Notes: generated by a model from the letters alone, not told the origin. Counted from the stretch's first letter, positions 32,396-41,281 are shown. The stretch is 64,000 bases of DNA from Streptomyces sp. V2I9 (GCF_030817475.1 NZ_JAUSZJ010000002.1:3388001-3452000), one strand, 5' to 3'. A program made the numbers and translations.

Positions 32396-33295
32396 CTAGC
32401 GCTTGAAGCCGTAGTCCATCAGCTTCTTCGCGTCGGCGGTGCGGTTCGCCTCGGAGGACGACGTGAGCACGGTGCCGATGACGGTCTTGCCCTTGCGGGT
32501 CGCGGCGAAGACCAGGCAGTACTTGGCGGTCGGGCCGGAGCCGGTCTTGACGCCGATGGCGCCGCTGTAGCTGCCGAGCAGCTTGTTGGTGTTGCTCCAC
32601 GCCATGTAGCGGTAGCCACCGCTCTTCGTGGTCACCTTCTGCTTCGTCGATGTGGTCTTGACGATCGACCGGAACGTGGAGTTCTTCATCGCCTTGCTGG
32701 CGATCTTCGTCAGGTCACGGGGGGTCGAGTAGTTGTTGCCTCCCCCGATGCCGTCGAACGAGTCGAAGCGGGTGTTCTTCAGCTTGAGGCTCTTGGCCGT
32801 GGAGTTCATCTTGCCGATGAACGACTTCACACGGGCCGCACGGGTCGTGCCGGAGCCGAACTTGTCGGCCAGGGCGTACGCGGCGTCGCAGCCGGAGGGG
32901 AGCATCAGGCCGTAGAGGAGCTGGCCCACGGTGACTTTGTCGCCGACGATGAGCCGGGCGGACGAGGCGTTCTTCGAGACGATGTAGTCGCTGTACGCCT
33001 TCTGGATCGTGACCTTCGACTTCAGGTTCACGTTCTTCTGCGACAGCACCACCAGCGCCGTCATGATCTTGGTGGTGGAGCCGGTGGCGCGGCGGGTGTC
33101 CGCGGACTTGGTGAAGAGGGTCTTCCCGGTGCCGTCGTTCATCACGAAGCCGCCCTTGGCGACGATCTTCGGAACCGGCGGCGTGGCGGCGTGCGCCGAG
33201 GAGGCGAAGGCGCTGCCCGCGAGCACCGCACCGGCGGTGAGTGTCACGGTGGCCGTGACGGTGACGCGATTGATGCGCTTGATGCCGATTTTCAA
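32396..33295 (-). CDS. K15-type D,D-peptidase / penicillin-binding protein, copy 2
   Basis: The 299-residue paralogue has STTK (Ser73), SGC (Ser133-Cys135) and KTGS (Lys249), with the same Asn-to-Cys change. A signal peptide ends near SSAHA. It is richer in Lys, Ser and Thr than copy 1 (TTSTKQKVTTKSGGYRYM), which suggests a different wall contact surface. I chose the TTG at 33295, 8 nt after GGAG. An in-frame ATG at 33331 has no ribosome site. The use of TTG by both paralogues supports this choice. Its own terminator separates it from copy 1, so expression may be independent. Confidence 0.86.
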   Translation of the reverse strand: MKIGIKRINRVTVTATVTLTAGAVLAGSAFASSAHAATPPVPKIVAKGGFVMNDGTGKTLFTKSADTRRATGSTTKIMTALVVLSQKNVNLKSKVTIQKAYSDYIVSKNASSARLIVGDKVTVGQLLYGLMLPSGCDAAYALADKFGSGTTRAARVKSFIGKMNSTAKSLKLKNTRFDSFDGIGGGNNYSTPRDLTKIASKAMKNSTFRSIVKTTSTKQKVTTKSGGYRYMAWSNTNKLLGSYSGAIGVKTGSGPTAKYCLVFAATRKGKTVIGTVLTSSSEANRTADAKKLMDYGFKR

Positions 33296-33516
33296 CTGAA
33301 TGCTCCAAATGCCCCTGATATGCGGCCACATAAGGGTGCCGCTCGCCCGTGAGACTCCTGGAGCGGCGCAATGGATGTGGTGCCGCAGGGGTGAATGTGC
33401 ACAGGCTTGACCCGGGGCGCGAGCGCGCGGGCCGGACCCTCTCGCTTCTCCCGCCTCCGTTCGGCGTTGCGGGCAGGCCCGCTGCCTGGCGGTGGGGTCC
33501 GGACGGGCAGGCGCAG

Positions 33517-33531
33517 GTCCGGAATCCGGAC
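33517..33531. promoter_or_regulatory. Perfect 15-bp palindrome upstream of gntR
   Basis: GTCCGGAATCCGGAC is symmetric about its central A and lies about 40 nt before the GntR start. A related GTCCGGAC sits at 33497-33504. It is a candidate autoregulatory operator. Confidence 0.5.
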
Positions 33532-33571
33532 GGCGCTCCTCATGCGTGCATGTTGTATCTATGCTGTGCGC

Positions 33572-34255
33572 ATGTCTGCCGCACCCGCCGCCCCCGTGAA
33601 GCCGCCGACCGCTCCCCTCAGGCGACCACCCGCCGCCGAGCGGGTCTACACGCACATCAAGGAAGCCGTGCTGGACCGGCGGTACGAGGGCGGGACGCTG
33701 CTCACCGAAGGGGACCTGGCGGACGCGGTCGGGGTCTCCCGGACGCCCGTGCGCGAGGCGCTGCTGAGGCTGGAGGTGGAGGGGCTGATCAAGCTCTACC
33801 CGAAGAAGGGCGCACTCGTCCTCGCGGTCTCCGCGCAGGAGATCAAGGACGTGGTCGAGACGCGGCTGCTGGTCGAGGAGTTCGCCGCGCGGAAGGCGGT
33901 GCCCGCCTCCCCGCGGTTGATCGCCCGGCTGGAACAGCTCCTGGAGGAGCAGCGGCAGTTGGCGGCGGCCGGTGACCTGGCGGCGGTGGCCGTGAAGGAC
34001 CGCTGCTTCCACGCCGAGATCGTGAAGCATGCCGGCAACGAGATCCTCTCCCGCCTCTACGACCAGCTGCGCGACCGGCAGCTGCGGATGGGGGTCGCCG
34101 TGATGGAGGCCCACCCCGGCAGGATCGAGGCCAACGTCACTGAGCACGGCGAGCTGCTGGACGCGATCCGGGCCGGGGACGCCGACGGCGCGGCCCTGGT
34201 CGTGCGCCGCCATGTCGGCCGGGTGCGGGAGCTGGTGCGGGGTGAGGACCGGTGA
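33572..34255 (+). CDS. GntR-family (FadR/VanR-type) transcriptional regulator
   Basis: The 227-residue protein has a GntR winged helix (ERVYTHIKEAVLDRRYEGGT and EGDLADAVGVSRTPVREALL) followed by an all-helical FCD ligand domain with metal-binding His residues (DRCFHAEIVKHAGN). FCD proteins usually bind small organic acids. The MFS gene overlaps its stop by 4 nt, so this protein likely controls uptake or export of its own ligand. There is no ribosome site; TATGCT lies 6 nt before the ATG, consistent with a leaderless message. A perfect palindrome upstream may be its operator. Confidence 0.9.
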   Translation: MSAAPAAPVKPPTAPLRRPPAAERVYTHIKEAVLDRRYEGGTLLTEGDLADAVGVSRTPVREALLRLEVEGLIKLYPKKGALVLAVSAQEIKDVVETRLLVEEFAARKAVPASPRLIARLEQLLEEQRQLAAAGDLAAVAVKDRCFHAEIVKHAGNEILSRLYDQLRDRQLRMGVAVMEAHPGRIEANVTEHGELLDAIRAGDADGAALVVRRHVGRVRELVRGEDR

Positions 34256-35562
34256 GTTCGGCCGCCGCGCCCACCCTGCCGCTGCCAGGTGACCCGCCCG
34301 GCGGGCGGCGTGCCGCCTGGATCTGGGGCATCGGGGTCGCCGTCTACTTCGTCGCGATCATCTTCCGTACGAGCCTGGGCGTCGCCGGGCTCGACGCCGC
34401 CGACCGGTTCGACGTCAACGCGTCGGCGCTCTCCACCTTCTCCATCCTCCAACTCCTCGTCTACGCGGGCATGCAGATACCCGTGGGGCTGATGGTGGAC
34501 CGGCTCGGCGCCAAGAAGGTGCTCACCCTCGGGGTCGTGCTCTTCACCGTCGGGCAGCTCGGCTTCGCGCTCTCCCCCTCGTACGGGACGGCTCTGGCGG
34601 CGCGCGCCCTGCTCGGCTGCGGCGACGCGATGACGTTCATCAGCGTGCTGCGGCTCGGCAGCCGCTGGTTCCCGGCCCGGCGCGGTCCGCTGATCGGCCA
34701 GGTCGCCGCCCTGTTCGGGATGGCGGGCAACCTCGTCTCGACGCTGTTCATCGCGCGGGCGCTGCACAGCTACGGCTGGACCACGACGTTCGCCGGCAGT
34801 TCGCTGGCGGGCGTGGTGGTGCTGGTGCTGCTCCTGCTGTTCCTCAAGGACCACCCCGAGGGCCACGAACCGCCGCCCGCCGAGCACGCCGGGGCCGCCT
34901 ACGTCCGCCGCCAGATCGCCGCCGCGTGGCGGGAGCCCGGTACGCGCCTGGGGATGTGGGTGCACTTCACCACCCAGTTCCCGGCGATGGTGTTCCTGCT
35001 GCTGTGGGGGATGCCGTTCCTGGTCGAGGCGCAGGGGCTGGGCCGGGGCACGGCGGGGACGCTGCTCACCCTGGTGGTGCTCTCGAACATGGTGGTCGGG
35101 CTGGTCTACGGGCAGATCATCGCCCGCCACCACGAGGCGCGGACCCCGATCGCGCTGGGCACGGTGGCCGCGACGGCCCTGCTCTGGGCCTCCGCGATCT
35201 TCTACCCGGCCGACCACACGCCGATGTGGCTGCTGGTCGTCCTGTGCGTCGTGCTCGGTGCCTGCGGGCCGGCCTCGATGGTCGGCTTCGACTTCGCCCG
35301 CCCGGCCAACCCTCCTGAGCGTCAGGGCACCGCGTCGGGGATCGTCAACATGGGCGGGTTCATCGCCTCGATGACCACCCTGTTCGCCGTCGGGGTCCTG
35401 CTGGACGCCACGGGGGACAACTACCGGGTCGCGTTCGCCTCGGTCTTCGTCCTGGAGGCGCTCGGCGTCGCCCAGATCCTGCGGCTTCGCCGGCGGGTGG
35501 CGTCCAGGGAGCGCGAGCACCACGTGGTCAGCCGCGTCGAGGCCGTGCACGTGCCGGTGTAG
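34252..35562 (+). CDS. Major facilitator superfamily transporter
   Basis: The 436-residue protein has about 12 hydrophobic helices and the MFS motif-A-like loop MVDRLGAKKVLTLGVV between helices 2 and 3. The GTG start overlaps the gntR stop (GTGA), so the two form one unit. The transported compound is unknown, but a regulator with an organic-acid-binding domain suggests a carboxylate. A Glu/Pro-rich loop of about 20 residues (DHPEGHEPPPAEHAG) separates the two six-helix halves. Confidence 0.88.
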   Translation: MSSAAAPTLPLPGDPPGGRRAAWIWGIGVAVYFVAIIFRTSLGVAGLDAADRFDVNASALSTFSILQLLVYAGMQIPVGLMVDRLGAKKVLTLGVVLFTVGQLGFALSPSYGTALAARALLGCGDAMTFISVLRLGSRWFPARRGPLIGQVAALFGMAGNLVSTLFIARALHSYGWTTTFAGSSLAGVVVLVLLLLFLKDHPEGHEPPPAEHAGAAYVRRQIAAAWREPGTRLGMWVHFTTQFPAMVFLLLWGMPFLVEAQGLGRGTAGTLLTLVVLSNMVVGLVYGQIIARHHEARTPIALGTVAATALLWASAIFYPADHTPMWLLVVLCVVLGACGPASMVGFDFARPANPPERQGTASGIVNMGGFIASMTTLFAVGVLLDATGDNYRVAFASVFVLEALGVAQILRLRRRVASREREHHVVSRVEAVHVPV

Positions 35563-35713
35563 GGCCACCGGGAAGCCGCGCGGCACCCGGAACCCCGCGG
35601 GCCGCGCCGGGGAGGACGTCCGGAGCGCGCTCCGCGGTGCGCCCGCCACCCGAGGAGGGGACGGGACGGGCGCGGGCGGGCCGGGACGGGGGCCGCCGGG
35701 ATGCGGGCGCGGG

Positions 35714-36538
35714 TTACGGCGTGACGGCGAAGTGGTCCAGGATCGCGGTGGCCAGCTCCTGGTCGCCCTCGGCCTTGATCCGGTCGGCGACGGCCCCGTG
35801 CCGGACCCGGCCGCAGGCGAGGCGGACGTACGTCTCCCAGTCCAGCGAGAGCGTCACGGCGGGGCCCAGCGAGGGCGCGCCGTCGATCGAGCCGCGGCCC
35901 TCCGCGTCGACCCGTACCGTCCGCAGGAACTCCACCGGGCCGTGCACATCGAGGACGACCGCGGAGTTGGCGGGCGCGCCCGCCGCCTTGGCGACCACCT
36001 TCGGCAGTCCGGCGAGCAGCAGGTCGCGGGTGATCAGGGCACCGGGAGAGTCCAGGTTGCCCGGCTGCCCCAGCGTGGTGCGCAGGTCCTGCTCGTGCAC
36101 CCAGACGTCGAAGGCCCGCAGGTTCAGCGCCGTTTCGAGGGTCTGCTCGGCGCCCAGGGGCGCCCGGACCTTGGTCTCGGGGCTGCGCGACTCGTTGCGG
36201 ATCTGGCGGGCGCGGCGGATGAGGACGTACTCCAGCTCGGCGAGGATCTCCGGGGAGGTGTGGTGCCGCCGGACGTCGACCTGCATCTCCATGTAGCGGG
36301 CGAAGTCGCTCCGCACGTGGTAGAGGTCGCGCGGCAGGGTGTGGATCGGCCGGGGGTCACCGAGCATCTCGCACTCCATGCCGATGACGTGCGACACGAT
36401 GTCGCGCACCGACCATCCCGGGCAGGGTGTGCGGCGGTTCCACTCGCCTTCGGGAAGGGGCTTCACCAGCTCGGCTATCGCCTCGATGGAGTGGGTCGCG
36501 GCGTCGGTGTAGGTCTGGAGGCTGGGATGGACGGTCAC
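35714..36538 (-). CDS. Maleylpyruvate isomerase-family, mycothiol-dependent enzyme
   Basis: The 274-residue protein has the DinB-like N-terminal domain of the MDMPI family (WNRRTPCPGWSVRDIVSHVIGME, with a metal-binding His) and a second His cluster near FDVWVHEQDLR. A sterol-carrier-like C-terminal domain follows. Members use mycothiol, the actinobacterial thiol, as a cofactor for isomerisation or detoxification. The GTG at 36538 has GAGGGG 5 nt upstream; a longer in-frame start lacks one. The specific reaction is not known. It is divergent from the nitrilase gene. Confidence 0.82.
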   Translation of the reverse strand: MTVHPSLQTYTDAATHSIEAIAELVKPLPEGEWNRRTPCPGWSVRDIVSHVIGMECEMLGDPRPIHTLPRDLYHVRSDFARYMEMQVDVRRHHTSPEILAELEYVLIRRARQIRNESRSPETKVRAPLGAEQTLETALNLRAFDVWVHEQDLRTTLGQPGNLDSPGALITRDLLLAGLPKVVAKAAGAPANSAVVLDVHGPVEFLRTVRVDAEGRGSIDGAPSLGPAVTLSLDWETYVRLACGRVRHGAVADRIKAEGDQELATAILDHFAVTP

Positions 36539-36750
36539 GGGACCCCTCGTGCGGTTCTGCGGTGCGTGGGCTGGAGAGCAGGGAGTGCGGGCGGGCACTG
36601 ACGGCGCTGTCGGCGGGCTGCGGGCGAGGTTCGGTGGCGGAGTCGGGACGTTCGGTGGCTAAGTTACGCTGCGAGCAGGCACCCCGGCAGTGCTTTCGTG
36701 TGACGATCGTAGGCCCGTGTTGACGGCTCGAATGCCAGGACGGTGGTAGT

Positions 36751-37566
36751 GTGCGCGCCTCCCTCATCCAGATCGCGGTGGACCCGGACGAATCCGTCGA
36801 GTCCCGCAGAGCGCGAGCGGCCTCATCGGTGGTCGCCCAGAGCGGCTCTGACCTGGTAATTCTCCCTGAACTCTGGCCGGTCGGGGCATTCGCCTACACC
36901 GCCTTCGAGGCGGAGGCCGAGCCGCTGGAGGGCCCCACGCACCAGGTGATGGCGAAGGCGGCGGCCGAGGCCGGGGTCTGGCTGCACGCCGGCTCCTTCG
37001 TCGAACGGGCGGACGACGGCACCCTGTTCAACACCAGTCTGGTCTTCTCACCCGAAGGTGAGCGCGCCGCCTGCTACCGCAAGATCCACCGCTTCGGCTT
37101 CGACCAGGGTGAGGCGGTGATGATGGGCGCGGGCGAGGAATTGGTGACCGTCCGGCTGCCGGACACCACCCTGGGCCTCGCCACCTGTTACGACCTCCGC
37201 TTCCCCGAGCAGTTCCGTGGACTCGTGGACGCGGGGGCCGAGACGCTGATCGTCGCGGCGGGGTGGCCCGAGCGCCGCCGCTCCCACTGGACGCTCCTGG
37301 CGCAGGCGCGCGCCGTGGAGAACCAGGCGTACGTCCTCGCGGTGGGGACGGCGGGCACCCACGCCGACGTCCAGCAGGCCGGGCACAGCATCGTCGTCGA
37401 TCCGTGGGGCGAGGTGCTGGCCGAGGCGGGCGCGGACGAGGAGATCCTGACGGTCGAGCTGGACCCGGAGAAGGTGCGGACGACCCGCGAGCAGTTCCCG
37501 GTGCTCAAGGGCCGCCGGCTGGGGCTCGCCTCGCCGCTCCCGGCCCCGTCCGCTGATCGGTCCTGA
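36751..37566 (+). CDS. Nitrilase-superfamily carbon-nitrogen hydrolase
   Basis: The 271-residue hydrolase shows the complete catalytic triad: Glu40 (LPELW), Lys111 (YRKIHRFGF) and Cys146 (TCYDLRFPE). The sequence resembles omega-amidase and deaminated-glutathione amidase members, which clean up side products of transamination. The GTG start at 36751 is used; no strong ribosome site is visible. The two-helix membrane protein at 37636 follows 69 nt later and may share the transcript. The exact amide substrate is not predictable. Confidence 0.87.
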   Translation: MRASLIQIAVDPDESVESRRARAASSVVAQSGSDLVILPELWPVGAFAYTAFEAEAEPLEGPTHQVMAKAAAEAGVWLHAGSFVERADDGTLFNTSLVFSPEGERAACYRKIHRFGFDQGEAVMMGAGEELVTVRLPDTTLGLATCYDLRFPEQFRGLVDAGAETLIVAAGWPERRRSHWTLLAQARAVENQAYVLAVGTAGTHADVQQAGHSIVVDPWGEVLAEAGADEEILTVELDPEKVRTTREQFPVLKGRRLGLASPLPAPSADRS

Positions 37567-37635
37567 GCCCCGGCGGTCCGGTGCTCCGGCTGCACGCGAA
37601 GCCGGTGCGCCGGTCGCCCGCCTACAGTGAGCGCC

Positions 37636-38022
37636 ATGGCTGAACAGGACGGCTCCGCATCGACGTTGCTGCGTGGCACGGCGGTCTTCGCCGCCTCCGT
37701 CACGGTGGTGCTCCACCTCCTCGGCCTGCTCCTCACCGGCCTCGCGGTCAGCGAGGCCGGGTCCGGCGCGGACTCCACCCCTCTGCACCAGTGCCGCTAC
37801 GCCCCCGAACGGCCCGAGGGCGCGACGGTGGCGACGCACGAGGTGCGGTACCTCCCGGTGGGCGTCCTGTGCCACACCACCGACGGCCGGGAGTTCGCCG
37901 GCGGCGTCGTCCCTTCCTGGCTCAACCCGGCCCTCGCGGTCTCCTTCGCGGCCGCCGTCGTCCTCGTGGCGGCGGCCTTCGTCCAGGCGGACCGGCGGGC
38001 AGCCGCGCGGCAGGCGGGATGA
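37636..38022 (+). CDS. Small membrane protein with two helices and a Cys-containing loop
   Basis: I do not recognise a named family. The 128-residue product has helices near residues 16-40 (FAASVTVVLHLLGLLLTGLAV) and 95-116 (ALAVSFAAAVVLVAAAFV). Between them is a polar loop of about 55 residues containing two cysteines (HQCRY and VLCHTT) that could form a disulfide outside the cell. TACAGT lies 7 nt before the ATG, which suggests a leaderless message from its own promoter. It lies downstream of the nitrilase gene and just before a parS site. Confidence 0.7.
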   Translation: MAEQDGSASTLLRGTAVFAASVTVVLHLLGLLLTGLAVSEAGSGADSTPLHQCRYAPERPEGATVATHEVRYLPVGVLCHTTDGREFAGGVVPSWLNPALAVSFAAAVVLVAAAFVQADRRAAARQAG

Positions 38023-38055
38023 GCCTCGCCCGGACCACGGGGCGCACGGCTCGAT

Positions 38056-38069
38056 GTTTCACGTGAAAC
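38056..38069. other. parS centromere-like site (ParB binding)
   Basis: This is an exact GTTTCACGTGAAAC palindrome in the short spacer between two convergent genes. Confidence 0.92.
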
Positions 38070-38096
38070 GCGAACCGCGGGTGCGGGGGCGGGCGC

Positions 38097-38588
38097 TCAG
38101 CCCCCGTTCTCCTTGTCGGCCAGCACGATCACGCACATCGCGACGGCGATGAGGAGAGCGCTGTCCGCGTCGTCCCGGACGATGTCGATGCCGTACGTGT
38201 CCCGGAGGGTCAGCAGGCGGCGCGAGATCCGGGCCAGCAGCTCACCGTCGTACTCGACGGCGAACTCGCGGTCCAGGATCTTGCCGCTGACGTCCAGCTC
38301 CGTACCGTCCACCAGCGTCACCCGGTAGTGGTTGCGGAGCAGTGACAGCCGCTTGCGTCTGACCGTGGCAAGCTCCTCGCCGCCCCGCTCGATGAGCATC
38401 GTGTCGCGCAGGCTGATCAGCTTCTGCCGCAGCTCGACCAGGATCCGGCCGTCCGCGTCCTTCAGCTCGAAGGTGTCGCGCAGCCGCATCGCCTTCCCGT
38501 CGACCAGGAAGACCTTGCGGCCCGTGTCGTCCTCGATCCAGTAGTCGTCGCCGATGGCGAACATCCGCTCCCGCACGAGAAGTCTCAT
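38097..38588 (-). CDS. LURP-one-related (Tubby-like/scramblase fold) protein
   Basis: The 163-residue protein matches the LURP-one-related family: MRLLVRERMFAIGDDYWIED is followed by repeating beta strands such as LRDTFELKDADGRILVELRQ. A hydrophobic end segment (ALLIAVAMCVIVLADK) is also present. The family adopts a 12-strand barrel around a central helix, related to phospholipid scramblases. Bacterial function is not established. The ATG is divergent from the thioredoxin-NHL gene at 38653, with only 64 nt between them, so their promoters must overlap. Confidence 0.8.
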   Translation of the reverse strand: MRLLVRERMFAIGDDYWIEDDTGRKVFLVDGKAMRLRDTFELKDADGRILVELRQKLISLRDTMLIERGGEELATVRRKRLSLLRNHYRVTLVDGTELDVSGKILDREFAVEYDGELLARISRRLLTLRDTYGIDIVRDDADSALLIAVAMCVIVLADKENGG

Positions 38589-38652
38589 GGAGCACAGGTT
38601 CCCCCGGCACCCGGCGGAATGCGCGCAGGCGTTCAGGGTGTTGACTGGTGGC

Positions 38653-40470
38653 ATGGCAACACGTGCACGCGTCCGCGCCCCCGAACTCATCGGCAAGGGC
38701 GGCTGGCTCAATACAGGCGACCAGCAGTACACCCTCGCTGACCTGCGAGGACGTATCGTCATCCTCGACTTCTGGACGTTCTGCTGTGTGAACTGTCTGC
38801 ACGTCCTGGACGAGCTGCGCGAGCTGGAGGAGAAGCACCGCGACACCGTGGTGATCATCGGCGTCCACTCGCCGAAGTTCGTCCACGAGGCCGAGCACCA
38901 GGCCGTCGTGGACGCCGTCGAGCGCTACGAGGTCCACCACCCCGTCCTCGACGATCCCGAGCTGGCCACCTGGAAGCAGTACGCGGTACGGGCCTGGCCG
39001 ACGCTCGTCGTGATCGACCCCGAGGGCTATGTCGTCGCCCAGCACGCGGGCGAGGGCCATGCGCACGCCATCGAGAAGCTCGTCGAGGAGCTGGAGGCGG
39101 AACACGGGGCCAAGGGCACGCTGCGCCGGGGCGACGGCCCCTACGTCGCGCCCGAGCCCGTCGCCACACATCTGCGTTTCCCCGGCAAGGTGCTGCTGCT
39201 GCCGGACGGCGGCTTCCTGGTCTCCGACACCACCCGGCACCGTCTCGTCGAACTGGACGCGGACGGCGAGACCGTGCGCCGCCACTTCGGCACGGGTGAC
39301 CGCGGTCTGCGCGACGGCGGCCCGGACGAGGCCCGCTTCAGCGAACCGCAGGGGCTTGCCGCGCTCCCGGACGGCCGGATCGCTGTCGCGGACACCGTCA
39401 ACCACGCGATCCGTGCCCTGGACCTCACGACCGGGGTGATCAGCACGCTCGCCGGGACCGGCCGCCAGTGGTGGCAGGGGACCCCGACCAGTGGGCCGGC
39501 CCGTGAGGTGGACCTCTCCTCGCCGTGGGACGTCGCCTGGTTCGGCGACCGGCTGTGGATCGCCATGGCGGGCGTGCACCAGCTGTGGACGTACGACCCG
39601 GAGGCGGGAACCGCGGGCGTCGCCGCCGGGACCACCAACGAGGGCCTGGTCGACGGCCCGGCCGCCGAGGCGTGGTTCGCCCAGCCGTCCGGTCTCGCCG
39701 TCTCCGCGGACGGGGAACGGCTCTGGGTGGCCGACTCGGAGAACTCCGCGCTGCGCTGGGTCGATCGGGACGGGCACGTCCACACCGCTGTCGGCGCGGG
39801 CCTCTTCGACTTCGGCCACCGCGACGGGGCGGCCTCCCAGGCGCTTCTCCAGCACCCGCTCGGCGTGACCGCGCTGCCCGACGGGTCCGTCGCGATCAGC
39901 GACACGTACAACCACGCCCTGCGGCGGTACGACCCGGCGTCCGGCGAGGTCACCACGCTGGCCACCGATGTCCGTGAGCCCAGCGACGCGGTGCTGGTCG
40001 ACGGCGATCTCGTCGTCGTCGAGTCGGTCCGCCACCGGCTGACCCGGCTCCGGCTGCCCGAGGAGGCGGTACGGGTCGCGGACCGGGCGCACCGCACCCG
40101 GCGCGCCGCCACGGAGATCGCTCCGGGCGCCCTCCGTCTCGACGTGGTCTTCCAGGCGCCCGCGGGCCAGAAGCTGGACACCCGTTACGGGCCCTCGACC
40201 CGGCTGCTGGTCTCCGCGACCCCGCCGGAGCTGCTGGCGGAGGGCTCCGGCACGGGGACCGACCTCGGGCGCGACCTGGTGCTCGCGGACGGAGTCACCG
40301 AGGGCGTGCTGCACGTCTCCGCGATGGCCGCGTCCTGCGACGACGACCCGGCCAACGAGTACCCGGCCTGCCATGTGCACCAGCAGGACTGGGGGGTGCC
40401 GGTTCGCGTCACCGCGGACGGCGAATCCCGGCTGGCGCTGGTGCTGGCCGGGATGGACGAGCCCGCCTGA
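38653..40470 (+). CDS. Thioredoxin-like/NHL-repeat fusion protein
   Basis: The 605-residue protein starts with a TlpA-like thioredoxin domain whose active site is CVNC within FWTFCCVNCLHVLDEL. It is followed by several NHL propeller repeats (for example FPGKVLLLPDGGFLVSDTTR and LPDGSVAISDTYNHALRRYD) and a C-terminal beta domain. It resembles eukaryotic NHLRC2. There is no signal peptide, so it is probably cytoplasmic. The role in bacteria is unclear; redox control by a protein-binding propeller is a reasonable guess. It is convergent with a lipoprotein gene across a hairpin. Confidence 0.87.
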   Translation: MATRARVRAPELIGKGGWLNTGDQQYTLADLRGRIVILDFWTFCCVNCLHVLDELRELEEKHRDTVVIIGVHSPKFVHEAEHQAVVDAVERYEVHHPVLDDPELATWKQYAVRAWPTLVVIDPEGYVVAQHAGEGHAHAIEKLVEELEAEHGAKGTLRRGDGPYVAPEPVATHLRFPGKVLLLPDGGFLVSDTTRHRLVELDADGETVRRHFGTGDRGLRDGGPDEARFSEPQGLAALPDGRIAVADTVNHAIRALDLTTGVISTLAGTGRQWWQGTPTSGPAREVDLSSPWDVAWFGDRLWIAMAGVHQLWTYDPEAGTAGVAAGTTNEGLVDGPAAEAWFAQPSGLAVSADGERLWVADSENSALRWVDRDGHVHTAVGAGLFDFGHRDGAASQALLQHPLGVTALPDGSVAISDTYNHALRRYDPASGEVTTLATDVREPSDAVLVDGDLVVVESVRHRLTRLRLPEEAVRVADRAHRTRRAATEIAPGALRLDVVFQAPAGQKLDTRYGPSTRLLVSATPPELLAEGSGTGTDLGRDLVLADGVTEGVLHVSAMAASCDDDPANEYPACHVHQQDWGVPVRVTADGESRLALVLAGMDEPA

Positions 40471-40501
40471 GACCGGCACGGTAGGTAGCCGCCGGGCGCC
40501 G

Positions 40502-40526
40502 GGCCGGACGCTCCTGGCGTCCGGCC
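40502..40526. terminator. Bidirectional hairpin between NHL protein and lipoprotein genes
   Basis: GGCCGGACGC and GCGTCCGGCC form a 10-bp stem with loop TCCTG between convergent genes. Confidence 0.8.
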
Positions 40527-40558
40527 TCCGGCGGATCTCCGCTCGATCTTCCGGTGGC

Positions 40559-41281
40559 TCAGAACTCGTCGGCACCGTTGCGCAGCTGGGGGGTCCAGTA
40601 GCCGGTGGCCCACTTCTGCGGGTTGACGGACAGGCCCTCGGCGGCCGGGGACTTCACGACCGCCATGCCGCCGCCGTTGGCCTTCAGCGTGACGGTGAAC
40701 TCCTTCACCGTCTCGGTGTTCTCCTTGCGGCCGCCCTCGGACATCCGCACCGCGGCGTAGGCGGACTGGCCGGGCTCCAGGATCACCGGGGCCGCCGGCT
40801 TGCTCTTGGCGACGGGCGGGACGATGCCCCGCGCGTTGTCCAGGAAGTGGATGTGCGGGTACTCCTTCATCTCGCAGCTCGCGCCGGAGGTGTTCTTCGC
40901 GGACAGCGTGAGGTGGGTGTAGGGCGGGCCGTCCTGGCGCTCGGCGGTGATCGTCAGACCCTTGGCGGTGCAGAGGGGGGTGTTGCCCGTGGTGCCGCTC
41001 CCGCGCTGCTTGGCCTGGCCCGTGCCGCCGCTCTGCTTGACGGTGCCCTGGCCCTCGCCGCCCTGCTCCGCAGCGTCCTGGTCACCGCTCTGCTCCGCGC
41101 CGTCCTGCTGGGTGTCGGTGCTCTTCGCGACGGGGGCCGTGGAGGCCGAGGCGGCGGAGCTGTCCGTCGTACCGGCGGACTTGGCGCCACCGTCGTCGCC
41201 GTTGCACGCGGTGAGCGAGAGGGCGAGGGCGGCGGTGGCCGCGGAGACGAGTACGGCGGTGCGGTTGCGGTAGGTGCGCAT
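40559..41281 (-). CDS. DUF4232-domain lipoprotein
   Basis: The 240-residue product has a lipoprotein signal (AALALSLTACNGDD, lipobox Cys at about 26), then a low-complexity Ser/Gln/Gly/Glu spacer. From about residue 100 there is a DUF4232-like beta domain (CTAKGLTITAERQDG through YWTPQLRNG) with two cysteines. It should be anchored to the outer face of the membrane. Its biochemical role is not known. CGGGGAT lies 7 nt before the ATG. It follows the SARP gene on the same strand, and four 11-bp-spaced heptamer-like elements sit about 90-130 nt upstream. Confidence 0.82.
   Translation of the reverse strand: MRTYRNRTAVLVSAATAALALSLTACNGDDGGAKSAGTTDSSAASASTAPVAKSTDTQQDGAEQSGDQDAAEQGGEGQGTVKQSGGTGQAKQRGSGTTGNTPLCTAKGLTITAERQDGPPYTHLTLSAKNTSGASCEMKEYPHIHFLDNARGIVPPVAKSKPAAPVILEPGQSAYAAVRMSEGGRKENTETVKEFTVTLKANGGGMAVVKSPAAEGLSVNPQKWATGYWTPQLRNGADEF

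Noticed and set aside
33296-33571. A c-di-AMP (ydaO-type) riboswitch in the leader of the second D,D-peptidase
   Set aside because: I looked for the conserved core because such riboswitches precede cell-wall genes in Streptomyces. The required conserved blocks are not visible.
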